A DNA stretch of 64,000 nt. It comes from Clostridiales bacterium. Lineage in GTDB: Bacteria; Bacillota; Clostridia; Christensenellales; Aristaeellaceae. Under the pieces are notes generated by a model that had not been told where the DNA came from, did not search any database, and worked only from the letters and a program-made list of their open reading frames with translations. The first letter of the stretch is position 1. Each line of letters opens with the position of its first letter. The stretch is from assembly GCA_022787165.1 (NCBI GenBank), contig JALFVL010000042.1, positions 124,001 to 188,000 of the forward strand, read 5' to 3'. This document shows, piece after piece, positions 42,080-50,777 of this stretch. The position numbers were made by a program, and so were the translations under genes.

Positions 42080-43540
42080 TCAGAGCACAGTCGAAGCGAC
42101 GCTCGCAAAAGCGCTGATCAGCGGCTGCGCCAGCACGCCCGTGAGCACGACGCCCGCCACCAACAGCAGCATCGGCACGAGCATCAGCCAGCCGGGCTCC
42201 TTCTTCTCCAGGGAGGCGTAATCATAGTCGCTGCCCGGGAAGAAGCCATAGATCGTGACGGGCAGCAGATAGGCCGCCGTCAGCAGCGCGGAAACGATCA
42301 GCACGACCGGGCCGAGCACGGAGAGCGCGCCCATGCCGCTTGCCAGAGAGCCCGTCGCCAGCTGCCACTTGCTCACAAAGCCTCCCGTCGGCGGGATGCC
42401 GATCAGACCCAGGGAGGCGATCGTCCAGCACCAGATCGTCACAGGCATCTGCTTGCCAATGCCGCGCAGGTCGCTGACCATCGTCTTGCCGGTCTGATGA
42501 ATGATCGCGCCGGCGCACAGGAAGAGCGCGTCCTTGATCGTCGAGTGGGCGAGCACATGCAGCAGTGCGCCCTCAAACGCCTCAGGCACCATGCAGGAGA
42601 GGCCGAAGAGCACATAGCTGACCTGGGAAACCGTCGAATAGGCGAGGCGCTTCTTGAGCAGCGGCTCGCGGTAGGCGAGCATCGAGCCCATGAACACCGT
42701 GATCAGCGTGAGGATCATGAACGCCGTCTGCACCCAGGTGCCCGCGAGCGCCTTCGCGCCGACCAGGAAATACACGACGCGCACAATCGCCAGCACGCCG
42801 GCCTTCGTGATCACGCCGGAGAGCACGGCCGAGGCCGGCGCCGGCGCGACCGGATGGGCCGTGGGCAGCCAGCCGTGCATTGGGAACATGCCGGCCTTCG
42901 TGCCAAAGCCCAGGATGACCAGGAACGTCACCACGAGCAGGCCCGGGGTCACGACGCCGGAGAGCGGCGCGACGCCGCCGGGCGCGAACGTCACCGTGCC
43001 CAGGTAGTGGTTGAAGAAGAAGATGCCCATCAGGCCGAGCATCGCGCCGAAGATCGAATAGACCAGATACTTGACGCCCGCGGCGACGGCCTGCGGCGTA
43101 CGCTCATGCACGACCAGCGGCACGGAGAGCAGCGTCATCAGCTCGTAGAAGACGTAGAGCGTCACCATCGAACCGGCGAAGCACTGGCCCACCAGCGCGG
43201 AGAGCACGGTCATGTAAAACGCCTGGAAGCTCGCCTCATGCGCGTCGTGCTCCAGATATTCCAGCGCAAACACCGCTGCCAGCAGCCACATCGCGCACAT
43301 CAGCACCGCAAAGACGCAGCCGACCGTGTCCACCTTGAGGAAGATGGAGAGCGTCGGGGTCATCTGAAGGAGCGTGACCTCCAAACCGCGCGCGCCGCAC
43401 AGCGCCAGCACGGGCACAAACTCGAGCGCCAGCGCGCCGCAGCAGAGCTTCGCGCGCAGCGAACGGCTGCTGCGGGCGGCGGGCAGCAGGAAGATCAGCA
43501 CACCTGCGAGCGCCGGCCAGAAAATTGCAAGAATCAGCAT
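42080..43540 (-). CDS. Mrp/complex-I-type antiporter subunit D-like (second of four)
   Basis: The 486-residue, 14-helix protein has FYELMTLLSVPLV, GFGTKAGMFPMHGWLPTAHPVAPAPASAV (TM7 Lys) and LAYSTVSQVSYVLFGLS, closest in style to MbhH/MrpD. I chose ATG 43540 (MLILAIFWPAL) with GGAGGAG upstream rather than the ATG five codons earlier, which overlaps that site. Confidence 0.93.
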   Translation of the reverse strand: MLILAIFWPALAGVLIFLLPAARSSRSLRAKLCCGALALEFVPVLALCGARGLEVTLLQMTPTLSIFLKVDTVGCVFAVLMCAMWLLAAVFALEYLEHDAHEASFQAFYMTVLSALVGQCFAGSMVTLYVFYELMTLLSVPLVVHERTPQAVAAGVKYLVYSIFGAMLGLMGIFFFNHYLGTVTFAPGGVAPLSGVVTPGLLVVTFLVILGFGTKAGMFPMHGWLPTAHPVAPAPASAVLSGVITKAGVLAIVRVVYFLVGAKALAGTWVQTAFMILTLITVFMGSMLAYREPLLKKRLAYSTVSQVSYVLFGLSCMVPEAFEGALLHVLAHSTIKDALFLCAGAIIHQTGKTMVSDLRGIGKQMPVTIWCWTIASLGLIGIPPTGGFVSKWQLATGSLASGMGALSVLGPVVLIVSALLTAAYLLPVTIYGFFPGSDYDYASLEKKEPGWLMLVPMLLLVAGVVLTGVLAQPLISAFASVASTVL

Positions 43541-43558
43541 AGCATTCTCCTCCATCCC

Positions 43559-45052
43559 TTAAGCAAATCGGGCAAGTCCCGCGGCGAGCGCCGCGAGAAT
43601 ATCTTTGGCAAAGAAGCCGAGAACTAGGTTGAGCACGATGAAGCCGGCGATGCCCGCCGCCGTCAGCGCCTGCGGTCTCGTGCGCACGACGGCCTTGCCG
43701 TCATGCCTCGGGGTGAACAGGTCAACTGCCGTCCCGAGGAAATACTGCGCGTTGAGCAGCGTGGAGACCGCCAGCACGACCAGCGCCGCGACCATGTGCT
43801 TGCCGCCCGCGTCAATCGCCGCCTGCGAGAGCATCAGCTTGGTCATAAAGACGCCCAGCATCGGAATACCGACCAGATTCGCTCCGCCCAGCGCAAAAGC
43901 CGAGGCCGCCAGCGGGCTTCGATAAAAGCCCCCGCGCAGGTCGGCGCGCAGATGCGTGCCGCCGCTCGCCTCGTCAAGCTCCGCAGAGGAAATGAAGAGC
44001 ATCGACTTGGTCGCCGCGTGCGCCGCCACATGCCACAGCGCGCACAGCACGCCCGCCCCGGACGCCATGCCCAGCGCCAGATAGATATAGCCGATCTGCG
44101 CCACGGACGAGTAGGCGATCATCATGCGCACGGTTTTGGCGCGCATCGCATTGATCGAGCCCATCACCATGCCGATCGCGCCAAAGACGAAGAGCACGTC
44201 GCAAACGCCCAGCGAAACGACGACGTCAAAGCCGATCACGCGGCAATAGACCTTGATGAGCAGGAAGATATAACCCTTGGAGACGATGCTCGAGAGGATG
44301 GCCGAGGCCGTCGGCGTCGAGTTGGAATACGCGCCGGGCAGCCAGGTGTCAAACGGGAAGAGCGCGCTCTTCATCGACAGGCCGACCGTCATCAGCGCGA
44401 CCGCCATCGTCAGCGGCTCGCGATATTCGCCCGTGGCCGCCAGCACGGCGATGCTCTCCTGAAGGTTCTGCATCAGCAGATGGCCCGTGATGGAATAGAG
44501 CAGCACGATGCCGATCAGGAACAGGCTCGAGCCCAGCAGGTTCATGATCATGTAGCGGACAGCAGCGACGAGGCTCTTGCCGTTCTGGCGGATCATGACC
44601 AGGCCGGCCGCGGCCAGCGTGTTGATCTCGATGAAGACGTAGCCCGTGAACAGGTCGTTCGTGTAGACCAGCGCCAGCAGCGAGAGCAGCGTCAGGTCGA
44701 CCATGATGCAGTAGATGTTGTACTTGCTCGTCTCAATCTGCAGCATGCTCCTGCCCAGTCCGCCCAGGAAGGAGAAGAGAATCACCAGGCAGAAGACCAT
44801 CATCATGACGGTCTCCAACGCGCCGATGCGGATTTCGTTGCCCCAGGGCGCGGGAAAGTGGCCCATCAGGTAGACATAGCTGTCCCCCGTTTTGAGCGTG
44901 TAGACCATCACGCAGGCCGTCATCGCCGTCACCGCGCCGATGACAAAGAGCGTCATCTTCCTCGCCGCGCCGCTTCCCAGCACGGAGGTGATCACCGCGC
45001 AGATCAGCGTCAGCAGGATACAGGCAAAGGGAAAATTCTGAACCAGCTGCAC
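43559..45052 (-). CDS. Mrp/complex-I-type antiporter subunit D-like (first of four)
   Basis: The 497-residue protein is the most divergent of the set: GYVFIEINTLAAAGLVMI for the TM5 region, GLSMKSALFPFDTWLPGAYSNSTPTASAI for TM7 (Lys kept; Asp instead of His after FPF), MIAYSSVAQIGYIYLALG, and HVAAHAATKSMLF. The likely start is GTG at 45052 with GGAGG upstream, one base after the stop of the C subunit (TGACGTG), implying re-initiation. Confidence 0.9.
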   Translation of the reverse strand: MQLVQNFPFACILLTLICAVITSVLGSGAARKMTLFVIGAVTAMTACVMVYTLKTGDSYVYLMGHFPAPWGNEIRIGALETVMMMVFCLVILFSFLGGLGRSMLQIETSKYNIYCIMVDLTLLSLLALVYTNDLFTGYVFIEINTLAAAGLVMIRQNGKSLVAAVRYMIMNLLGSSLFLIGIVLLYSITGHLLMQNLQESIAVLAATGEYREPLTMAVALMTVGLSMKSALFPFDTWLPGAYSNSTPTASAILSSIVSKGYIFLLIKVYCRVIGFDVVVSLGVCDVLFVFGAIGMVMGSINAMRAKTVRMMIAYSSVAQIGYIYLALGMASGAGVLCALWHVAAHAATKSMLFISSAELDEASGGTHLRADLRGGFYRSPLAASAFALGGANLVGIPMLGVFMTKLMLSQAAIDAGGKHMVAALVVLAVSTLLNAQYFLGTAVDLFTPRHDGKAVVRTRPQALTAAGIAGFIVLNLVLGFFAKDILAALAAGLARFA

Positions 45053-45053
45053 G

Positions 45054-45428
45054 TCAGACCTCCTCCTTTCCCGCGAGCATGACAATCTCGTCGAGATTGA
45101 GCGTATGATAGCGGTAGTAGAGCCGCACGGACAGCGCCAGCATCAGCGCCGACACGCTAACCGAGACGACGATGCCCGTGAGCACGAGGCCCGCCGGAAT
45201 CGGGTTGATGTAGGCCTCCACGCTCTGGATGCCGTCGACGACGATGGGCGCCTTGCGCCCGGCGATAAAGCCCTGCGACGCCAGCAGCAGATAGACCGCC
45301 GTATCCATGATGTCCATGCCGATGATCTTCTTGATCAGGTTCTTGTTGAGCATCATCGTCGTAAAGCCGATGCAGAAGAGGATGACGGCCGCGGTCGCCT
45401 CAAAATTGGTCAAAAGACGCTCCAGCAT
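45054..45428 (-). CDS. mnhC: Mrp subunit C / NuoK-like
   Basis: The 124-residue three-helix protein has the NuoK/MrpC layout: FCIGFTTMMLNKNLIKKIIGMDIMDTAVYLLLAS and INPIPAGLVLTGIVVSVSVSALMLALSVRLYYRY. The NPIPAGLVLTGIVVS motif is typical. The start (TGACATG) follows the preceding stop by one base, so the two are coupled. Confidence 0.93.
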   Translation of the reverse strand: MLERLLTNFEATAAVILFCIGFTTMMLNKNLIKKIIGMDIMDTAVYLLLASQGFIAGRKAPIVVDGIQSVEAYINPIPAGLVLTGIVVSVSVSALMLALSVRLYYRYHTLNLDEIVMLAGKEEV

Positions 45429-45429
45429 G

Positions 45430-46434
45430 TCACAGTTCCCCCTTCCTGAACACCGCATAGAACGCATACATCGTGCAGGTGACGATGAAGCCGACGCAGA
45501 TATTCAGCACCAGAATCAGGCCGCTTGAAAGGATCGCGCCCGGCGTGCCCAGCGGAATGACGCTGTGCAGTCCGTTCGCGCCCGTGTAAAACGAATAGCA
45601 CTTGCTCACCGCGTAGGTCAGCAGCGCGCAAAGCACGACCCGCTGATAGGTTCTGTAGGTGAAGAAGCGGCGGATGGCCTCAAAGCCGAAGGCTGTGACA
45701 TAGATCATCAGCGCCGCCCCCATGATCGCGCCGCCGGAGAAGCCGCCGCCGGGCGAAAGATGGCCGTTTAAAACGACGTAGATGCCCAGCAGCAGCACGA
45801 CAGGCACAAGCACCTTTGCCGCATGCTGCAAAATCGTGTCGTGATGCGGCTCATAGAAGGTATCCGAATGCGGCTGCTCGCGGATGACCCGCGCCAGCGG
45901 GCTGAACGTCTGCGAATCGGCATCCAGGCGCAGCAGCAGCAGCACGACCATCGCCGCCGTAAAGAGCACGCTCGACTCGCCAAGCGTATCAAACGCGCGG
46001 TAATCGAGGATCATGCCAGTGACGATGTTGACCGCGCCGGTCTCCTGCAGGCCGCTTTCAATATAGCGCGCCGGGACCTCGTTGTTCGCCGGATGCCCGG
46101 CGCTTCCATAATCCGGCAGGCATGCCGCCGTATACAGGAACAGCGCGATCATCGCCAGACAGACCGCGACGCAGAGCACGCAGTATACGCCCCGGCCAAG
46201 CCGCCCGCTGCGGCGCTCATTCCAGGTGCGCAGGCGCGCCGCCGTCTCTCGCTCCTCCTCGATCTCCGCCTCGAGCATCCGGCGGTACTCGATATCCACC
46301 GGCATCTCCTCGCTGAGGGCGGGCTGCGTCTGGCTTTGCGCCATGCGCTCGTCGAGCGCCTCGTCGGAGGAAGCAAGGAAATGCGTCAGGCGCGAGCGCG
46401 CCCTGAGCAAAAGATCAGGCCTTTCCCGCTTCAT
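45430..46434 (-). CDS. mnhB: Fusion of MbhE-like and MnhB-like antiporter subunits
   Basis: The 334-residue protein has three parts: a charged cytoplasmic extension (about 1-80, including EYRRMLEAEIEEERETAARLR), an MbhE-like unit (one helix near 85-105, then NIVTGMILDYRAFDTLGESSVLFTA) and an MnhB unit (AAKVLVPVVLLLGIYVVLNGHLSPGGGFSGG and two more helices). MbhE and MnhB are separate genes in archaeal Mbh operons, and MbhE is part of MrpA in classical Mrp. The long charged N-terminus is unusual. GGAGG precedes the start at 46434; it overlaps the MbhD gene. Confidence 0.9.
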   Translation of the reverse strand: MKRERPDLLLRARSRLTHFLASSDEALDERMAQSQTQPALSEEMPVDIEYRRMLEAEIEEERETAARLRTWNERRSGRLGRGVYCVLCVAVCLAMIALFLYTAACLPDYGSAGHPANNEVPARYIESGLQETGAVNIVTGMILDYRAFDTLGESSVLFTAAMVVLLLLRLDADSQTFSPLARVIREQPHSDTFYEPHHDTILQHAAKVLVPVVLLLGIYVVLNGHLSPGGGFSGGAIMGAALMIYVTAFGFEAIRRFFTYRTYQRVVLCALLTYAVSKCYSFYTGANGLHSVIPLGTPGAILSSGLILVLNICVGFIVTCTMYAFYAVFRKGEL

Positions 46435-46738
46435 CGCCTTCACCTCCGCTTCTCTTCTCCTGCGCGAGCTGCCTGGCATGGCGCTCGCGCACCTGGTTGC
46501 GCGCGTCAATCGCGTGGATCTTTTTGAGCGTCAGGAAGAGCAGCAGGCTCGTGATGCCCGCGCCGACCGCCGCCTCCGTAATCGCCAGATCCGGCGACTC
46601 CAGAAGAATCCATACGATGGACATCAGCATCGAATAGCCCATGTAAATGACCACGCTGGTCAGAAGGCTGCGCGTCATGCATACGGCAATCGCGCAGGCG
46701 ATCAGAAACACCAGAATCAGCTGAACTACGCCCGTCAT
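46415..46738 (-). CDS. MbhD-like antiporter subunit (DUF4040)
   Basis: The 107-residue protein has three helices and the motif ESPDLAITEAAVGAGITSLLLFLTLKKI, the MbhD/DUF4040 signature that in classical Mrp lies inside MrpA. The tail is basic and cytoplasmic. It overlaps MrpG by four bases and the MbhE-MnhB fusion by 20 bases. Confidence 0.9.
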   Translation of the reverse strand: MTGVVQLILVFLIACAIAVCMTRSLLTSVVIYMGYSMLMSIVWILLESPDLAITEAAVGAGITSLLLFLTLKKIHAIDARNQVRERHARQLAQEKRSGGEGDEAGKA

Positions 46739-47091
46739 TGCTCTCCCTCCTTCGGCTGTGCCTGCGTCAGGGAGTCGCGCACGGTCATATACTGCCCGCG
46801 ATCCTCGTTGGTCTCCACCTCCAGCCGGCACAGCAGATGGCTGGCGACCGGCGAGCTGATCCACATGAAGACGACCACCAGCACGATCTTCGCGGCTGTG
46901 AAGCCGTCCGGCGCGCTGACCGCCAGGCCCAGCAGGCACAGCCCCAGGCCCAGCGTGTCGTTGAGCGCCGAGGCATGCATCCTGTTGGCGGCGTAGTGGA
47001 AGCGGAAGACGCCGAACACGCCGATGCACAGAATGATCAGCCCTGCCGCGACCAACGCTGCGGTCAGTGCAAAGCGAATCCATGCGATCAT
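46735..47091 (-). CDS. mnhG: Mrp subunit G
   Basis: The 118-residue three-helix protein has ILCIGVFGVFRFHYAANRMHASALNDTLGLGLCLLGLAV, the MrpG/PhaG signature (DxxxRMHA followed by a glycine-rich helix). It overlaps the F subunit by four bases. Confidence 0.93.
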   Translation of the reverse strand: MIAWIRFALTAALVAAGLIILCIGVFGVFRFHYAANRMHASALNDTLGLGLCLLGLAVSAPDGFTAAKIVLVVVFMWISSPVASHLLCRLEVETNEDRGQYMTVRDSLTQAQPKEGEQ

Positions 47092-47429
47092 TTGAACATC
47101 TCCTCTCCGCCGTCCTGCCCGCCCGAAAGCCGGGCCTCCTCATGCCTGCGCTCGCGATAGACGCCCGTATACACCTTGCACAGCACGACCACCGCGAGGA
47201 AGCTGATCATCGCATACACCAGCGCGACATCCGCCAGATATCCTTCGCCCAGCGCGATCACCAGCACACAGACCATCACGATGGTCAGCGTGCCGATCAT
47301 GTTGACCGCCAGCACGCGGTCAGAAATGCGCGGGCCGCGGATACAGCGGATCAAGCAAAGGATCGAAAGCACAGCCAGCACTGCCATCACCGCGACCGTC
47401 AGGCCGTGATACGCCTGCTCCACGCTCAT
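47088..47429 (-). CDS. mnhF: Mrp subunit F
   Basis: The 113-residue three-helix protein has RCIRGPRISDRVLAVNMIGTLTIVMVCVLVIA followed by DVALVYAMISFLAVVVLCKVY, the MrpF signature with the conserved Asp. It overlaps the E subunit by four bases. Confidence 0.93.
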   Translation of the reverse strand: MSVEQAYHGLTVAVMAVLAVLSILCLIRCIRGPRISDRVLAVNMIGTLTIVMVCVLVIALGEGYLADVALVYAMISFLAVVVLCKVYTGVYRERRHEEARLSGGQDGGEEMFK

Positions 47430-47953
47430 TGCCGCGCCTCCTTTCCGCCCTTTTCGGCTTTTTTCTCCTGCTTCTTGCGCGCGCGCGCCTCGGCGCGCTG
47501 CTCCATCTCCCGCAGGCGCTGCACCATGATGCCGTCGCTCAGGCCCTCCGCCAGGCTGCTGTCCAGGCAGTGAACGACAAAGTCGTCGCCCTCGAGCTGG
47601 CAGGTGATCGTCCCCGGCGTCAGCGTGATGGAATCCGCAAGCACGACGCGGTGGCGCTCCTCCCGAAGTCCGCTGCTGAAGCGAACCAGCTGCGGCTGCG
47701 GCTCAAAGCTCAGGTCAAGAATCATGCCGATGACCGCCCGGTTGGCCTTGACGATCTCCCCAAGCAGCATCGCGCCATAGCGCACGGCCGAGAGCAGCCC
47801 CCGCGCGAGCGACCGCTCCTTCTCCATGCTGTATCCCATGAATTTGCAGCAGAAGGCGGTCAGCAGCGCCGCAAAGACGACGCCAAAGGCGCCGATCTCC
47901 AGGGTCCATCTGCCGTTGAGAATCACCCAGAGCGCAAAATATGCCAAAAACAT
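47426..47953 (-). CDS. mnhE: Mrp subunit E
   Basis: The 175-residue protein has two N-terminal helices (FLAYFALWVILNG; AFGVVFAALLTAFCCKF) and a cytoplasmic domain with ITLTPGTITCQLEGDDFVVHCLD, the MrpE/MnhE signature. A Lys/Glu-rich tail ends it. The start at 47953 has GGGAGGG upstream. First gene of the ten-gene operon. Confidence 0.93.
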   Translation of the reverse strand: MFLAYFALWVILNGRWTLEIGAFGVVFAALLTAFCCKFMGYSMEKERSLARGLLSAVRYGAMLLGEIVKANRAVIGMILDLSFEPQPQLVRFSSGLREERHRVVLADSITLTPGTITCQLEGDDFVVHCLDSSLAEGLSDGIMVQRLREMEQRAEARARKKQEKKAEKGGKEARQ

Positions 47954-48277
47954 GCAAACCCTCCCATTCTTCAGGAATCGTGCGCCGCGTGCCGGCGAAA
48001 ACGCCGCCGCGCAAACAACCAACCTATTTTAGTCACCTTCATTGCCGGTTGTCAACTGCCTGAATGCTTTTTTTCGCGTTCTTCCCACGTTCTTTGCGCT
48101 TCTGCAGGCGAATACCGGCGATTTATGCGTCCTTTCCGCCCATTTGCGCCGCGCCCGGCGGTCATCCGCCGGCCTGTTTCTCTATATAAAGGGAAATCTG
48201 TGTCATTTGGATGTTCTTTCGTGGGCTCCTCCTTCATACAGTTAAGACAGATGCCATGCCAGTGAGGAGGTCTGCCC
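47954..48277. other. Divergent intergenic region upstream of the Mrp/Mbh-type operon
   Basis: No gene. It has the operon promoter (48026-48055) and a perfect hairpin CCGGCGG-TCAT-CCGCCGG at 48155-48172. I found no convincing promoter for the plus-strand gene at 48278; TATATAAA at 48183 lacks a -35. Confidence 0.6.
48026..48055 (-). promoter_or_regulatory. Promoter of the Mrp/Mbh-type operon
   Basis: Perfect TTGACA, 18-base spacer, TAAAAT on the minus strand, about 75 bases before mnhE. Confidence 0.8.
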
Positions 48278-48679
48278 TTGATTGCCAGAGATCAAACCCC
48301 GAATGAATGCGAGCAGATTTACGATCTGCTCCTTCCCTACGCCGATACGCCCGGCGTGCGCCGCGTATTGCAGGACGCCCAGGAGGTCTCGCGCCTGCTC
48401 ACGCTCTATTCCTTTCGAACGCCCCAGCTCGCCGACCGGCTCTATGACATGCTCCAGGAGCGATACCGCTACGAGATCTGCGCGCTCTACGGCGGGCATG
48501 CGCTGCGCCGCCAGACGGACAGCAGCTACATTCGCCTACAGCAGCTTTTAAGCGCGCTGCTGCGCGTCGCGGCCTCCCGCGTGTGCAGCGAGGGTCGCCT
48601 CCTGCTCACGCCCTCTCAGATCGCGCAAAGCGACGGGCTGTTCCTCCGGGCGCTTCAAAATGCAGCGGGACGCGGTTAG
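48278..48679 (+). CDS. Small protein of unknown function
   Basis: The 133-residue, Leu/Arg-rich, mostly helical, soluble protein has no signal peptide or membrane helix. Recognisable features are only YRYEICALYGGHALRRQTDSS and a helical C-terminal half. The start is TTG at 48278 with GGAGG at 7 bases. I do not recognise a family. It sits between the Mrp promoter and the aminotransferase genes. Confidence 0.65.
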   Translation: MIARDQTPNECEQIYDLLLPYADTPGVRRVLQDAQEVSRLLTLYSFRTPQLADRLYDMLQERYRYEICALYGGHALRRQTDSSYIRLQQLLSALLRVAASRVCSEGRLLLTPSQIAQSDGLFLRALQNAAGRG

Positions 48680-48710
48680 ATCCGCGCCCCGCATTCTTTG
48701 ATTGTCCCGT

Positions 48711-49559
48711 TTACTTGACGCCGCACTCGGCCTTCAGCTCCTGCTGGTATGCGTCGCGAATCGCGCCGAAGGTCTTCTCGTCCTTCATGCCCACCGGCTT
48801 GCCGTCGATCTCGCGGATGCGGCAGGTCAGCGCGCTGGAGCTGGAAAAGAACACCTCGTCCGCCGCCATCATCTCCGCGACCGTGAAGGGACGCTCCTGC
48901 ACCGGGATGCCCAGCTTCGCGCAGATTTTGAGGATGTGCGCGCGCGTGATGCCCGGCAGGATCAGGTTGTCGCAGGGCGCGGTGATGAGCGCGCCGTCCT
49001 TGATGATGTGCACGTTGGAGTGGGAGCACTCGGTCACGCGCTCGCCGCGATGGAAGATGGTCTCATCGCAGCCGGCCTCCTCGGCGCGCTGGTTCGCGAT
49101 GACCGCGGGCAGCAGGTTGATCGTCTTGATGTTGCAATGGAAGAAGCGCGTGTCCTCCATCGTGATGCAGCGGTAGGCGCCGAACGGGTCGCGCATTGAG
49201 TTCGGACGCACGAACGCCCAGATGCTCGGCGTGGGGCCGGCGTTCTTGTAGGCGTGGCCGCGCGGGCCGACGCCGCGCGTCACCTGCCAGTACAGGAAGA
49301 GCACGTCGCCCTCCACCTGCCGCACGAGGTCCATGAGCATGGCCTTCATGTCTTCCTTCGTCATCGGGATGTCGATGTCAATCAGCTTCGCGCTGCGGTA
49401 GATGCGGTCGATGTGGTCGTCAAACGCCATCGGCACATGGTTGACAACGCAGGTCGCGTCGTAGACGCCGTCGCCGAAATAGCAGGCACGGTCGTTCATC
49501 GGGATCATCATCTCCTCGATGAGGCCCGTCCTTCCGTTGTAGTACGCGATATTCTTCAT
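48711..49559 (-). CDS. Class IV aminotransferase, D-amino-acid transaminase type (copy 1)
   Basis: The 282-residue PLP enzyme has MNDRACYFGDGVYDAT near residue 22, the PLP lysine in CNIKTINLLPAV near residue 145, the cofactor Glu in ERVTECSHSNVHII and a phosphate-binding PCDNLILPGITR. These match D-alanine/branched-chain aminotransferases (Dat/IlvE fold). The substrate is unproven. It is about half identical by eye to the next gene, so the pair arose by tandem duplication. Confidence 0.88.
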   Translation of the reverse strand: MKNIAYYNGRTGLIEEMMIPMNDRACYFGDGVYDATCVVNHVPMAFDDHIDRIYRSAKLIDIDIPMTKEDMKAMLMDLVRQVEGDVLFLYWQVTRGVGPRGHAYKNAGPTPSIWAFVRPNSMRDPFGAYRCITMEDTRFFHCNIKTINLLPAVIANQRAEEAGCDETIFHRGERVTECSHSNVHIIKDGALITAPCDNLILPGITRAHILKICAKLGIPVQERPFTVAEMMAADEVFFSSSSALTCRIREIDGKPVGMKDEKTFGAIRDAYQQELKAECGVK

Positions 49560-49620
49560 CTGTCATGTCCTCCCTTGCCTCAATTGCTCCGCCTTGAAGG
49601 GAATCTCCCCGGCGGCGGAT

Positions 49621-49640
49621 AAAACGCCCTTTCGGGCCAG
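49621..49640 (-). terminator. Weak terminator between the two aminotransferase genes
   Basis: GCCC-GAAA-GGGC followed by GTTTTATC on the minus strand, after copy 2; the short stem may allow read-through. Confidence 0.45.
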
Positions 49641-49651
49641 GAATCCCCGGT

Positions 49652-50509
49652 TCATTTGCGCGCAAACGCCTCAATCTCCCGATCGACCTCGTCCTGCGCC
49701 GCCCTTTGAATGCGGCGGATGAGCGCCTCATCCTTTCCGCCGACTGGCACCCCGTCAATCTCCCGGATGCGGCAGCACAGCGCGCTGCAGCTGGTAAAGA
49801 AGACCTCGTCCGCCGCCATCATCTCCGCGACCGTGAAGGGCTGCTCGAGCACGGGAATGCCCATCTCGCGGCATTGGGCGATGCGGTGCGCCCGCGTGAT
49901 GCCCGGCAGGATCAGGTTGTCGCAGGGCGCGGTCTGAAAGACGCCATTCTTCAGGATATGCACATTGGAATGCGCGCATTCCGTGACCCGCTCGCCGCGA
50001 TGCAGAATCGCCTCGTCGCAGCCGCGCGCCTCGGCGCGCTGGGTGTAGAGCACGCTGGGCAGCAGGTTGATCGTCTTGATGTCGCAATGCAGAAAGCGCG
50101 TGTCCTCCGCCGTGATGCAGCGGTAGTCCCTGTCCATCGGGTCAAGCACGTCCGGCCGGACGAACGCCCACAGACTCGCGCTCTCTCCGGCGAAGCGATA
50201 GGCGTGCCCGCGCGGACCAACACCGCGCGTCGCCTGCACATACACCATCGCCGTCGGGCTGTCGACCTGCGCACACAGCTTCAGCACCAGCTCGCGCAGC
50301 GCCTCAAAGGGCATCGGAATGCGGATCTCGACCTTGTCCGCCGAGCGGTAGAAGCGGCGCAGATGATCATCAAGCGACAGCGGAACATGCTTCGCGGTGA
50401 ACATCGCGTCGTAGATTCCGTCGCCGAAATAGCACGCGCGGTCATTCATCGGCACCATCATCTCTTCAATCGGGCCAGTTCTTCCGTTGTAGTAGGCGAT
50501 GTTCTCCAC
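49652..50509 (-). CDS. Class IV aminotransferase (copy 2)
   Basis: The 285-residue paralogue of copy 1 has MNDRACYFGDGIYDAM, CDIKTINLLPSV with the PLP lysine, ERVTECAHSNVHIL and PCDNLILPGITR. The active site motifs are the same, but the segment around residues 75-110 differs (CAQVDSPTAMVYVQATRG), so the substrate side chain may differ. The start is GTG at 50509 with AGGAG at 8 bases. It is transcribed ahead of copy 1. Confidence 0.88.
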   Translation of the reverse strand: MENIAYYNGRTGPIEEMMVPMNDRACYFGDGIYDAMFTAKHVPLSLDDHLRRFYRSADKVEIRIPMPFEALRELVLKLCAQVDSPTAMVYVQATRGVGPRGHAYRFAGESASLWAFVRPDVLDPMDRDYRCITAEDTRFLHCDIKTINLLPSVLYTQRAEARGCDEAILHRGERVTECAHSNVHILKNGVFQTAPCDNLILPGITRAHRIAQCREMGIPVLEQPFTVAEMMAADEVFFTSCSALCCRIREIDGVPVGGKDEALIRRIQRAAQDEVDREIEAFARK

Positions 50510-50700
50510 GTCTTCCTCTCCTTTGCCGTTTTTCAGGGCGCTCATCACGGCTCTCGCCGATCCGGCTCCTATCATACTCCCGCTCCGTGCATTTGTCAAA
50601 CGGTTCGTTCGCAATTTTCTTCATTTTCTTTCAGCTTTCGACGGATTGCCGATTCATTCTGCATGGAAAATCCCTTTTTCATGCAAAACGCCTCTCTCTC

Positions 50701-50729
50701 TTCCGTCTCCTGTCAAACTATGCTATAAT
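50701..50729 (+). promoter_or_regulatory. Promoter of the GT2 gene
   Basis: Perfect TATAAT with an extended TGC element at 50721-50729; the -35 (TTCCGT) is weak. Confidence 0.6.
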
Positions 50730-50777
50730 ATGCACACCGGCATGCGCCAACGGATCTTCGCCAAGGAGGAAACCGCC

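Noticed and set aside
40532-43627. A 1031-codon open frame on the plus strand opposite two antiporter genes (and a 724-codon one at 38500-40674).
   Set aside because: Composition is Arg/His/Gln/Glu-rich with no hydrophobic or family pattern, as expected for antisense frames in high-GC DNA; the minus strand encodes clear Mrp-type proteins with ribosome-binding sites.
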